From assembly GCF_900114925.1 (NCBI RefSeq), contig NZ_FOUR01000003.1:310001-374000 (forward strand): a stretch of DNA of 64,000 nucleotides, in the 5' to 3' direction. This DNA comes from Marinobacter pelagius. Lineage in GTDB: Bacteria; Pseudomonadota; Gammaproteobacteria; Pseudomonadales; Oleiphilaceae. Position numbers and translations under genes: made by a program. Of this stretch, positions 41,124 to 49,551 are shown in pieces. Under the pieces are notes generated by a model. The model saw only the letters and a program-made list of their open reading frames with translations. It was not told where the DNA came from and made no database searches. Numbering within the stretch: position 1 is the first letter of the stretch; each line of letters opens with the position of its first letter.

Positions 41124-42559
41124 GCGAGACCACTGCCCACGCCCATCCGCACGTCGATGTGAAGGAATTTCACCCCCGGGCACACGCGGCCATCCACAAC
41201 CCGAAGATCCGCCAGAATTTCCGCAAGGCGATGGACGGCCTGATGGCCAAGCGCACGGCAGCGTTCGAGGGCTGGGACCTGGAAACCCTGCGGGACCTGG
41301 GCGCCAACATCCGCCTGAAAGCCCTGTCCAACCTACCGGACCTGCTGGAGCAGCTGGAACAGAAGCTCACCGAGAACGGTATCAAGGTGCACTGGGCGGT
41401 GGACGGCGACGAGGCGTGCCGCATCGTCCGCGATATCTGCGTGGCCCGGGACGCCAAGAGTGTCATCAAGGGCAAGTCCATGGTGTCCGAGGAGATGGAA
41501 CTCAACCATTACCTTCAGGACCACGGCATCGAGGCGCTGGAATCGGATCTGGGGGAGTACATTGTCCAGCTCGCGGATGAGACGCCCTCCCACATCATCA
41601 TGCCGGCGATCCACAAGAACACCGGGGAAATCTCCGAGTTGATGCACGAGAAGACCGGCACCGATCTCTCCAACGATGTGGAATACCTGACTGCCTCTGC
41701 CCGCCAGCAGCTGCGGGAGAAATTCATGAACGCGGACGTGGGTGTCTCCGGCGTTAACTTCGCGGTAGCGGAGACCGGCACCCTGTGCCTGGTGGAGAAC
41801 GAGGGCAACGGCCGGATGACCACCACGGTGCCAAAGTGCCATATTGCCGTCACCGGTATCGAAAAGGTGGTGCCGAGCCTGGAGGATGTCTCCGCCCTGC
41901 TGGCGCTGCTGACCCGTTCCGCCACCGGCCAGCACATCACCACCTACTTCAACATGATCTCCAGCCCCCGCAAGGGCGAGGAGCTGGACGGGCCCGAGGA
42001 AGTCCATGTGGTGCTGGTGGATAACGGCCGGTCCTCCATCTACCAGGACGACGAGCTGTTGGACACCCTGCGTTGCATCCGCTGCGGCGCCTGTATGAAC
42101 CACTGCCCGGTCTATACCCGGGTCGGTGGCCACACCTATGGCACAACCTACCCTGGCCCCATCGGCAAGATCCTGATGCCGCACCTGATCGGCCTGGACG
42201 AGGGCCGGCACCTGCCCACCGCATCCAGCCTGTGTGGCGCCTGTGGCGAAGTCTGCCCTGTGAAGATTCCGATTCCGGACCTGCTGGTGCGCCTGCGCCA
42301 GGAATCCGTGGATGGCGACCGGCTACACCCGGCCAAAGTGCGGGGCCATGGCGCCAAGCGCAGTACCGGCGAAGCCATGATCTGGAAGGGGTGGGCCTGG
42401 ATGCATGCCAGCCCTGGCATATACCGGTTGGGCACCGGGGTCGCAGCGAAATTCCGGGCCCTGCAGCCCTCGAAAGCCGGCGCCTGGACCGATTTCAGGA
42501 CCGTACCGAAGCTTGCGCCGAAAACCCTGCACCAGCGGATGAAGGAGCGTGGCCAGTGA
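41120..42559 (+). CDS. lutB: LutB-type L-lactate utilisation iron-sulfur protein
   Basis: A 479-aa protein: N-terminal LUD domain (AFEGWDLETLRDLGANIRLK, GKSMVSEEMELNHYLQDHGI, SGVNFAVAETGTLCLVENEG) and a C-terminal ferredoxin domain with two 4Fe-4S motifs, CIRCGACMNHCPVYTRVGGH (about 314-333) and SLCGACGEVCPVKIPIPDLL. The C-terminus (AKVRGHGAKRSTGEAMIWKG) is typical. ATG 41120 overlaps lutA (ATGA). Role in lactate oxidation is inferred from family. Confidence 0.94.
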   Translation: MSETTAHAHPHVDVKEFHPRAHAAIHNPKIRQNFRKAMDGLMAKRTAAFEGWDLETLRDLGANIRLKALSNLPDLLEQLEQKLTENGIKVHWAVDGDEACRIVRDICVARDAKSVIKGKSMVSEEMELNHYLQDHGIEALESDLGEYIVQLADETPSHIIMPAIHKNTGEISELMHEKTGTDLSNDVEYLTASARQQLREKFMNADVGVSGVNFAVAETGTLCLVENEGNGRMTTTVPKCHIAVTGIEKVVPSLEDVSALLALLTRSATGQHITTYFNMISSPRKGEELDGPEEVHVVLVDNGRSSIYQDDELLDTLRCIRCGACMNHCPVYTRVGGHTYGTTYPGPIGKILMPHLIGLDEGRHLPTASSLCGACGEVCPVKIPIPDLLVRLRQESVDGDRLHPAKVRGHGAKRSTGEAMIWKGWAWMHASPGIYRLGTGVAAKFRALQPSKAGAWTDFRTVPKLAPKTLHQRMKERGQ

Positions 42560-43209
42560 GTTCCCGAAACATTATTCTGCAGCGCCTGCGCAACCGCACC
42601 GGTGGCGAGCTGACCGCCCCGGAATGCGACTTCTCGGTTCTGAAGCGCCCGGACTGGAGCACCGCCGAACGGATCGAACTGTTCGAGAAAATGATCGAGT
42701 CGGTCCACGGTGAGGTCCATCATTGCACCTCCGATACCTGGATCGAGCGGCTGGCCGAGGTGCTGAATACCCGGGGTGCCCGCAACCTGATGATCCCGAA
42801 AGAGCATCCCATCGGGCAGGCGATCAAGGCTTCCGAGCGCACGGACCTGCCGGAACTGCTGCTCTACGACGAGCCCATCGAGAGCTGGCAGCCCTACCTG
42901 TTCAACGAGGTGGACGCCAGCATCACCTCCACCCGGGGCGGCATTGCCGAAACCGGCTCGCTGATTCTCTGGCCGACGCCGGACGAACCACGCCTGATGA
43001 GCCTGGTGCCGCCGGTGCACATTGCCGTGCTGAATGCCTCGGAAATCTACACCACGTTCCACGAAGCCATGATTTCCCAGAACTGGGCCTCTGGCATGCC
43101 GACCAATGCGCTGTTAATCTCTGGGCCATCCAAAACCGCGGATATCGAGCAGACCCTGGCCTACGGTGTCCACGGCCCCAAAGAGCTGATTGTACTGGTT
43201 ATAGAATGA
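42556..43209 (+). CDS. lutC: LutC-type L-lactate utilisation protein
   Basis: A 217-aa LUD-domain protein starting at GTG 42556, which overlaps the lutB TGA (GTGA). Visible features: SSRNIILQRLRNRTGGELTA, DASITSTRGGIAETGSLILW, HIAVLNASEIYTTFHEAM and the C-terminal TADIEQTLAYGVHGPKELIV, all LutC-like. It ends by overlapping the EamA gene (ATGA). It completes the lutABC set. Confidence 0.93.
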   Translation: MSSRNIILQRLRNRTGGELTAPECDFSVLKRPDWSTAERIELFEKMIESVHGEVHHCTSDTWIERLAEVLNTRGARNLMIPKEHPIGQAIKASERTDLPELLLYDEPIESWQPYLFNEVDASITSTRGGIAETGSLILWPTPDEPRLMSLVPPVHIAVLNASEIYTTFHEAMISQNWASGMPTNALLISGPSKTADIEQTLAYGVHGPKELIVLVIE

Positions 43210-44159
43210 TCCAAGGCGCACTGTTGATCGCCCTGGCGGCCTTGCTGTGGGCGACCACAGGCATCGTCGCCAAATTCCTGTTTACCGGCACCGAGCTGGA
43301 ACCCATAACCCTGGGCTTTCTGCGCCTGGTGGTGGCGTTGCCGTTTTTCTGGCTGCTGATGCGGCGGGAACAGGTACAACTCAAGCGCAACCATCCTGAC
43401 GAGCGGGTACCCGGAAGCTCCTTGCGGCATCTGGGGCTGAAGGCACTGCTGCCCCTGGCGGCCCTCGGCCTGTTCCAGGCGTTCTACCAGGGCAGCTACC
43501 TGCTGGCTGTGGACCTGACCGGCGCCGGCATAGCCACCCTGATTGCCCTGTGCCTGCCGCCGGTGCTGGTGGCGATCACCGCCGCGCCCCTGCTCGGTGA
43601 GAAACCCGGGCTGTTGACCATCCTGTCACTGATCGCCGCCATTGCCGGCACGGCCATGCTGGTGCTGAGCGACATGGACACCAGCGGCACCCTGCGCTTG
43701 GCCGGTATCCTGATGGCCTTGCTGGCCGCTTGTGTCTACACCGGTTTCACCCTCACCAGCCGGTACAGCTCCGCAGGCACACCGGTGTTCACCACGGCCT
43801 TCATCTGCTTCTTTACCGCGGCGCTGATCCTGTTGCCGGTGGTAGCCGCCACCGGAGGCTTTGCCGGCCTGGAAACCCTGGCGTTCAGGCACTGGCTGAT
43901 GGTGACCTACATTGGCGTGGTGCCGACCTGCATCGGTTACGTGAGCTTTTTCACCGGCATGAAAACCACGCCCGCGACGCTTTCAAGCATCATCGTGACG
44001 CTGGAACCGCTGTTCGTGGCCTTGCTGGCCTGGGTCTTCCTGGGAGAGGTGCTGGGGCCGATTGGCATTACCGGCGCCCTGATCCTGACGGCGGCGGTGA
44101 TCGTCGCCTCCAGATTTGGCGGGAAAGCCGCCGCCGGACAGACATCCGACGGCGGTTAA
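43206..44159 (+). CDS. EamA/DMT family permease co-transcribed with lutABC
   Basis: A 317-aa drug/metabolite-transporter-type protein with ten helices in two EamA repeats: IALAALLWATTGIVAKFLFT, LGLFQAFYQGSYLLAVDLTG and the second with FICFFTAALILLPVVAATGG, PATLSSIIVTLEPLFVALLA WVFLGEVLGPIG. Its ATG overlaps the lutC stop (ATGA), showing that it belongs to the lut operon. It might export or import organic acids, unusual since LldP/LutP permeases are normally of another family. No LldR-type regulator is next to it. Confidence 0.92.
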   Translation: MIQGALLIALAALLWATTGIVAKFLFTGTELEPITLGFLRLVVALPFFWLLMRREQVQLKRNHPDERVPGSSLRHLGLKALLPLAALGLFQAFYQGSYLLAVDLTGAGIATLIALCLPPVLVAITAAPLLGEKPGLLTILSLIAAIAGTAMLVLSDMDTSGTLRLAGILMALLAACVYTGFTLTSRYSSAGTPVFTTAFICFFTAALILLPVVAATGGFAGLETLAFRHWLMVTYIGVVPTCIGYVSFFTGMKTTPATLSSIIVTLEPLFVALLAWVFLGEVLGPIGITGALILTAAVIVASRFGGKAAAGQTSDGG

Positions 44160-44171
44160 TCAAGTGGACGT

Positions 44172-44720
44172 TCAGTCGTCCTTCTGCTGCTTGGCGAGCA
44201 TGTCCGGCTGCAGGATCTCGATCCAGTAGCCGTCCGGATCCTTGATGAAGGCCAGGCCTTTCATCTTGCCGTCGTCCGGCTTCTTCACAAACTCGACACC
44301 CAGTTTCTCGAAACGGTCCGACGCGGCATACACATCCGGCACCGCAATGCCGATATGGCCGAAGCCCTGGGGCTCGTCGTTGCCGTTGTGGTAGGCGAAA
44401 TCATTGTCGTCTTCGGTGCCCCAGTTATGAGTCAGCTCGAGCATCGCCTCACGGCCGAAGGTGTAGGTGGTGCGATGGGCATCGTCGTTCGGGACGAACT
44501 GGGCCGAACGGTCATCCAGGTACCCCAGGAAGTACAGAGTGAACTTCATCTCCGGGAAATCCAGCTTCCGGATGAGGTGCATCCCCAGAACGCGGGTGTA
44601 AAAGTCCATTGAGCGCTCGGGTTCCTTGATGCGCATCATGGTCTGGTTGAAGACATAGCCTTCTGTCTCGGGAACGGGCGCGTCGTACAGGCCGGGGGCG
44701 TCTTCGAAATGCTTGGGCAT
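44172..44720 (-). CDS. gloA: Lactoylglutathione lyase (glyoxalase I)
   Basis: A 182-aa metal-dependent lyase converting the methylglyoxal-glutathione adduct to S-lactoylglutathione. Family parts: [80 protein letters not shown] and the metal-binding [10 protein letters not shown]. Its size matches the longer eukaryote-like class of GloA. ATG 44720 has AAAGGGAA at good spacing; ATG 44726 is too close. It is convergent to the lut operon. Confidence 0.94.
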   Translation of the reverse strand: MPKHFEDAPGLYDAPVPETEGYVFNQTMMRIKEPERSMDFYTRVLGMHLIRKLDFPEMKFTLYFLGYLDDRSAQFVPNDDAHRTTYTFGREAMLELTHNWGTEDDNDFAYHNGNDEPQGFGHIGIAVPDVYAASDRFEKLGVEFVKKPDDGKMKGLAFIKDPDGYWIEILQPDMLAKQQKDD

Positions 44721-44961
44721 GATCATTTCCCTTTTGGTTCAGAGCATTCAAACTTTATACCTGCGTGCGTTTCAATCGGATTTCAAGGGGCGACGCCAGA
44801 TCCAGCCCGGACAATGAAACAGCTATTCGGGATCTGTATCACAGACAGCCGACCTTCCGGACTCTAATGTAACAGTCTGTAACCTTTGATCGCCGCATTG
44901 ATTCAGGTGTCCCTGCGGCCCGGATAACAACAAGAATCCGTCGAACAATATCGGGACGCTC

Positions 44962-45984
44962 ATGATTCCATCTCTCCTGACCCAGTTTTCAACGCCGCGC
45001 AGGTGCTTTCCCCTTATGGCATTTGCGATGGCGTTGCCTACTTCTACACTTGCCGAATTCCGGGCGCTGGATGACAGCAGCCTTTCTACCGTTACCGGCC
45101 AGGCCGGCGTGACCATCGAGCTTGAGACCCGGCTCACCATGGACAGCCTGACCTGGACCGATGAAGGCTCCCTGAGCGTTAACGGGCTGCGGCTCTCCGG
45201 CCAGAATGACACCGTGCTGGACAACATGAAGCTGACCCTCGATATCGCCGGTGATGGCGAGGTGCTGGAGCATGGCTTCTCGGAGATTGCCCGGCGAGCG
45301 AATGCGGGTTTGCTGGACCCGAGTGATCCGGATGTGGCCGAGGCCCTGGCCACCTACTCGGTGAATGGCGAGTTCGGCAAGCAGTTCGACAGTGGCGACC
45401 TGGTGATTCACCTGGGCGCCATTGATTACGGCGATCCAACCAGTCTCAATGATTACCTGCAGGCGGTGGATTTCGAACTGGCCGTGGACAGCATCGTAAC
45501 GTCCGGCACCGAAGGCAGCGCCACGCTGTTCTCGGATATGTTGCTTCAGGGTTACGTGGGACCCACGGACCTGGTCATCCGGAACCAGGGCGGCAATACC
45601 CGAACCCTGGCCAACGGTAATGTGGTGTCCGGTTCCGAGTTGCAGCTGGACACCCACTTCGAGATCACCAACGGCAGTCTGAACTGGGACGCCGCCGACC
45701 TGATCCTGCTGTTCAATTTCGCCGCCGTAGGCATCGAAGGGCTGCAGATTCATAACCGGCGCGGGGACGACACCCTGGGGCATTTCGGGATGGCTCACGC
45801 CACGGCAAAGCTTTCCCGGGGCACCAGCGCCGCCTCGGCAGTGGAGGGGCTGTCGGTACATGATGTGGAATTCCGCGCGGACATCGACATGCCGATCTTC
45901 CGGATTGGCGGCACCAGCATCGGCAGTGTCCAGTTCACGGACTTTGCCATCACGGACACCACCATGATGGTATATGGCCACTGA
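44962..45984 (+). CDS. DUF6160-like secreted protein
   Basis: A 340-aa exported protein: signal peptide (RCFPLMAFAMALPTSTLA) followed by the DUF6160-type motif FRALDDSSLSTVTGQAGVTI ELETRLTMDSLTW. The rest is β-rich with regular strands (LQLDTHFEITNGSLNWDAAD and AVGIEGLQIHNRRG), like solenoid surface proteins found near pilus or outer-membrane systems. Molecular function is unknown. It stands alone after a 240-base promoter region. Confidence 0.75.
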   Translation: MIPSLLTQFSTPRRCFPLMAFAMALPTSTLAEFRALDDSSLSTVTGQAGVTIELETRLTMDSLTWTDEGSLSVNGLRLSGQNDTVLDNMKLTLDIAGDGEVLEHGFSEIARRANAGLLDPSDPDVAEALATYSVNGEFGKQFDSGDLVIHLGAIDYGDPTSLNDYLQAVDFELAVDSIVTSGTEGSATLFSDMLLQGYVGPTDLVIRNQGGNTRTLANGNVVSGSELQLDTHFEITNGSLNWDAADLILLFNFAAVGIEGLQIHNRRGDDTLGHFGMAHATAKLSRGTSAASAVEGLSVHDVEFRADIDMPIFRIGGTSIGSVQFTDFAITDTTMMVYGH

Positions 45985-46049
45985 GGCACCACTGGACAAC
46001 TACTGCCACTTCACATGTAAACTGCCCGTCTCACTCTGACGGGCAGCCC

Positions 46050-47108
46050 ATGACAGACTCAACGGACATCGATTACGAGAGCGGGACCTCCTGGCGAAGA
46101 CTCGGTTTCTTCAGCCTGATCTTTGTCGCCCTGACCGCTGCCGGGCTTTACACCGTCTATCACCAGTTCGCCGACCGCAGCATTACCTTCGACACCCGGC
46201 TAATCGCACCAGAGAGCCTGCTGGCATTCGGCGCCTTGCTGCTGGTGTATTTCCTGTCTGACGGGCTGAGGCTCTACTACACGTTGCGGGCCCTGGAACA
46301 CAAATTGCCGTTCCGGATCATGTTCAAGCTGGTATTCATCAACCTGTTTTTCTCGAACGTGACGCCCATGGCCACCGGTGGGGGCTTTGCCCAGATCTGG
46401 TATCTCACCCGTCATGGCGTCCCCGTGGGGCGGGCCACGGCCGCGACTACGATCCGCACCGTACTGGCAGTGATCTTCATCTTCTCGCTGACCCCGGTTT
46501 TCCTGTTCACCCTGAAAGCACTGGAAGATCATACGATCTCCGGGGAGATCGGCACCGCCCTCGCGGTGTTTATCACTCTCTACCTGGGTTTCTTTATCGT
46601 CCTGCTGTTCCGGACCCGCTGGCTCATCCTGCCCCTGAGCAAACTCATCAGCCTGCTCAGACGGGCGCACCTGATCGGCGCCCGTCGCCACGACCGCTGG
46701 CAGTTCAAGTGCCGCCGGGAGATGCTGAGGTTCTCCTTCAGCTTCAACGATTACATCGAGGGGCGGCCGCTGTTCGTGCTGCTGTCGATCTTCTTCACCG
46801 CCACCTTCCTGCTCAGCCTGTTCAGTTTTCCGGCCCTGCTCATTCACAGCCTGGGCTATGAGGTGGACTACCTGGTCACGGTGGGGCTGCTGGTAGTGAC
46901 CACCTTCATCATGTATTTCTCACCCACCCCCGGCGCCTCGGGCATCTCCGAGGGGGTGTTTGGCAGTTTCTTTCGGGATATATTGTCCGGTAATCACCTG
47001 GTTCTGGTCACCGTGGGCTGGCGCTTCCTGACCATTTACCTGGGCATGATTGTCGGACTGCTTGTCCTCCAGAGGGAACTGACCAAAGACCGCAGGAAAT
47101 CCGGATGA
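46050..47108 (+). CDS. Flippase-like lysylphosphatidylglycerol-synthase TM domain protein (UPF0104)
   Basis: A 352-aa integral membrane protein with about eight helices, matching the LPG_synthase_TM family (PF03706): LGFFSLIFVALTAAGLYTVY, INLFFSNVTPMATGGGFAQI with the conserved NxxPxxxGG patch, AATTIRTVLAVIFIFSLTPV and FSPTPGASGISEGVFGSFF. Proteins of this kind are thought to flip lipids or polyprenyl intermediates. The stop overlaps the start of the glycosyltransferase gene (ATGA), so the two are co-translated and probably act together on a glycolipid. Confidence 0.88.
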   Translation: MTDSTDIDYESGTSWRRLGFFSLIFVALTAAGLYTVYHQFADRSITFDTRLIAPESLLAFGALLLVYFLSDGLRLYYTLRALEHKLPFRIMFKLVFINLFFSNVTPMATGGGFAQIWYLTRHGVPVGRATAATTIRTVLAVIFIFSLTPVFLFTLKALEDHTISGEIGTALAVFITLYLGFFIVLLFRTRWLILPLSKLISLLRRAHLIGARRHDRWQFKCRREMLRFSFSFNDYIEGRPLFVLLSIFFTATFLLSLFSFPALLIHSLGYEVDYLVTVGLLVVTTFIMYFSPTPGASGISEGVFGSFFRDILSGNHLVLVTVGWRFLTIYLGMIVGLLVLQRELTKDRRKSG

Positions 47109-49366
47109 TCTTCCGAAACCCGCTCAAGCTGCTGTTCTACCTGTGCCTGCTGATCGTCATTCTGTTAGTGGGCTACAAGGCCTACCTCAACCTGTTCATG
47201 CAGGACTTCAACAGCCTGCACAGTACCCAGGTGGAGCGCATCCATGAACGAGTGAAACCCGGGGAAGCAGTCAACTTTGCCGTGGTCGGCAACATCAACA
47301 ACTCCATCGGGATTTTCGAGGAACGGATTATTCCGGAGCTGAACAGCTCCGGGCTGGACTTCATGGTGTCTGCAGGCAACGCGGTCAGTGGTGGCGGAGA
47401 GGACAAGTACCGGGCCCTGTATGGCACCCTGAGCAATCTGCAGATCCCCTACCTGCTCACATTCGGCGCCCACGAATTCGACAACTTCGGCAGCTTTCGC
47501 TTCTACGACCATTTCGGCCCGCACTTCTACAGCATCCGCACCGGCAATGCCCGGTTGATCTTCCTGGACAGCACCGGCAAGACCCCCTGGCGGTGGCAGA
47601 TCCGCTGGCTCACCGATCTGCTCACCCAGGACACCAGCAACGCCCGCATCCTGTTCATCGGCCATCCGCCACTGGAGCCGGAACAGAACCCCCTGTTCGA
47701 CCAGGAAGACGACTACCTGCAACCACCGGAATTCCGGGACGCGCTGCTTGAGCTTATCGACAGCCAGGGCATCGACATGGTGTTCTCCTCGAACCTCTCC
47801 GTATATGCCGAGAAGGAACGGGAAGGCACGCAGTTCATCACCACCGGCGGGGCCGGAGGCCTGGTGCTCAACAACGAGAGCAGTTTCTATCACTACGTGG
47901 AAGTGGGTGTGACCCCGGATGGTGACGTCTCCCACAACCTGCAGCGACTGGAAGTCGGGCAGCATCCGGTGTGGAGCACCCTGGAGAGCTTCTGGTTCTT
48001 CATCTACTCCCTGTTCTACACCGGCTACCTCAACTTCATCCTGATCGTTGCGGTATTCGCGGCCATAGCCATCAAGCTTTACCAGATCATCTTCATCGGC
48101 AAGGACTACTACCCCGACTACGACCTGGACCCCGCCCCCTGGCTCGAAAACCCCCTCCGGGTCACCATGTTCACCAACAACTACCTGCCCTTCATCGGCG
48201 GCGTACCCATCTCCATCGACCGCCTCAGGCGTGGTCTGGAAGGGCTTGGCGACAAACTGCTGATCGTGGCCCCGAGCTACAAGGACCAGCCGGAAAGCGA
48301 GGAATACGTCTACCGGGTGCCGTCACTGCTGGCCATGGGCAAGAACCGGGAATTCCGACTGGCCAACATCTTCCTGGCCAGAATCCGCGAACAGGTCAAG
48401 GCATTCCGCCCGGACATCATCCATGTTCACCACCCGTTCTGGCTCGGCAGCCTCGGCCTGTTCATCGCCCGCACCCTCAAGGTCCCGGCGATCTACACCT
48501 ACCATACGCGGCTGGAGCACTACGCCCACTTCGTACCGCTACCCGGCATTCTGTTCCGGAACCTGATCTCCCACGCCCTGATCAAACACTTCGCCAACAA
48601 ATGCGACGGCGTCATCGTGCCCACCTACTCCACGGAAGAATACCTGCGCATGATCGGGGTAAAGACCCCCACCTTCGTGCAGCCCACCGGCATCGAATAC
48701 CAGAAATTCCAGCAAGTGAACCGGGAGGACGTGGACAACCTGCGCAAGGAACTCGGGATCACCGAAGAGAAAATCTTCGTCAGCGTCTCGCGCCTGTCCA
48801 ACGAGAAAAACATCGACTTCATGATCGAAGCCATCGACGCCCTGTGCAAACAGACCGACGTACCCTTCCGATTCCTGATGATCGGCGACGGCCACCAGAA
48901 AGACCGGCTACAGAAGAAAATCGAATCCCTCGGTCTGCAGCGGCACTTCACACTCGTCGGCGCGGTACCACCCGATGAAATGGCCCTGTGGTACCACCTG
49001 GGCGACGCCTTCCTGTTCGCTTCCAAGTCCGAAACCCAGGGAATGGTCATCCTCGAAGCCATGGCCGCTGGCCTTCCGGTGGTCGCGGTACGTTCCAGCG
49101 GCATCGACGATGTGGTGCGGCACGGGTTCAACGGCTTCAAGACGCCGGAAAAGCAGGATCAGTGGGTTGCGAAGGTGAAGGAGCTGTTGGAAGACGACAA
49201 ACTGCGGGGAACCCTTTCAAGCAACGCTTTGGAGTTTGCGGCTGATTTCTCAGTGGAACAATTCGCCAAGGACGTCCGAAACATTTATGCGAGTACTCTC
49301 GCCCTCGTAGAAAAAAAGCGTCACCAGCACCCGATCAGCGGACTACCAAAGTCCGGGTCGGCCTAG
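47105..49366 (+). CDS. GT4 glycosyltransferase fused to degenerate metallophosphoesterase domain
   Basis: A 753-aa protein: membrane helix (PLKLLFYLCLLIVILLVGYK), a periplasmic calcineurin-like domain (about 50-290) whose metal motifs are altered (GDxH to VGNINNS, GD to SAGNAV, GNHE to GAHEFDNFG; only GHPPLE is normal), two more helices (SFWFFIYSLFYTGYLNFILI) and a cytoplasmic GT4 domain (about 350-735). The latter has FTNNYLPFIGGVPISIDRLR and the donor motif SETQGMVILEAMAAGLPVVA with EX7E. Similar to diacylglycerol glucosyltransferases. It is coupled to the flippase-like gene. The 111-nt repeat begins in its last codons. Confidence 0.9.
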   Translation: MIFRNPLKLLFYLCLLIVILLVGYKAYLNLFMQDFNSLHSTQVERIHERVKPGEAVNFAVVGNINNSIGIFEERIIPELNSSGLDFMVSAGNAVSGGGEDKYRALYGTLSNLQIPYLLTFGAHEFDNFGSFRFYDHFGPHFYSIRTGNARLIFLDSTGKTPWRWQIRWLTDLLTQDTSNARILFIGHPPLEPEQNPLFDQEDDYLQPPEFRDALLELIDSQGIDMVFSSNLSVYAEKEREGTQFITTGGAGGLVLNNESSFYHYVEVGVTPDGDVSHNLQRLEVGQHPVWSTLESFWFFIYSLFYTGYLNFILIVAVFAAIAIKLYQIIFIGKDYYPDYDLDPAPWLENPLRVTMFTNNYLPFIGGVPISIDRLRRGLEGLGDKLLIVAPSYKDQPESEEYVYRVPSLLAMGKNREFRLANIFLARIREQVKAFRPDIIHVHHPFWLGSLGLFIARTLKVPAIYTYHTRLEHYAHFVPLPGILFRNLISHALIKHFANKCDGVIVPTYSTEEYLRMIGVKTPTFVQPTGIEYQKFQQVNREDVDNLRKELGITEEKIFVSVSRLSNEKNIDFMIEAIDALCKQTDVPFRFLMIGDGHQKDRLQKKIESLGLQRHFTLVGAVPPDEMALWYHLGDAFLFASKSETQGMVILEAMAAGLPVVAVRSSGIDDVVRHGFNGFKTPEKQDQWVAKVKELLEDDKLRGTLSSNALEFAADFSVEQFAKDVRNIYASTLALVEKKRHQHPISGLPKSGSA

Positions 49367-49468
49367 CGGGGCAAGGTTTCCAGAATCGTGCGGAGCCATG
49401 GATGGCGGAGCCGAGCGTACAGGGACGTATTCACAGCGTATTCTGGAAACCTTGCCCCGCTAGGCCGA
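49358..49468 (+). repeat. 29-53-29 stem-core-stem element, copy 1
   Basis: Left arm 49358-49386 and right arm 49440-49468 are perfect reverse complements of 29 bases (starting TCGGCCTAGCGGGGCAAG). Core 49387-49439 (CGTGCGGAGCCATGGATGGC...ACAGCGT) is 51/53 identical to the core at 52568-52620. The left arm includes the stop codon (49364-49366) of the glycosyltransferase. The core contains two GCGGAGCC direct repeats and the small hairpin GCCA-TGGA-TGGC. Arms of the two copies are unrelated. Confidence 0.95.
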
Positions 49469-49551
49469 TTCCACCAGTTTCGTGAGTGCGCTGATCGAGC
49501 TAGACTGAAATCACGTATTACAAGTGACGTTTTAACAACCGGAGACAACAC

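Noticed and set aside
42723-43205. Long plus-strand frame running into the EamA gene from upstream
   Set aside because: It is the off-frame reading of lutC; the EamA protein starts at 43206 with an ATGA overlap.
47165-47965. Long minus-strand frame (266 codons) opposite the glycosyltransferase
   Set aside because: Third-position GC bias produces open antisense frames in this genome; the sense protein has clear domains.
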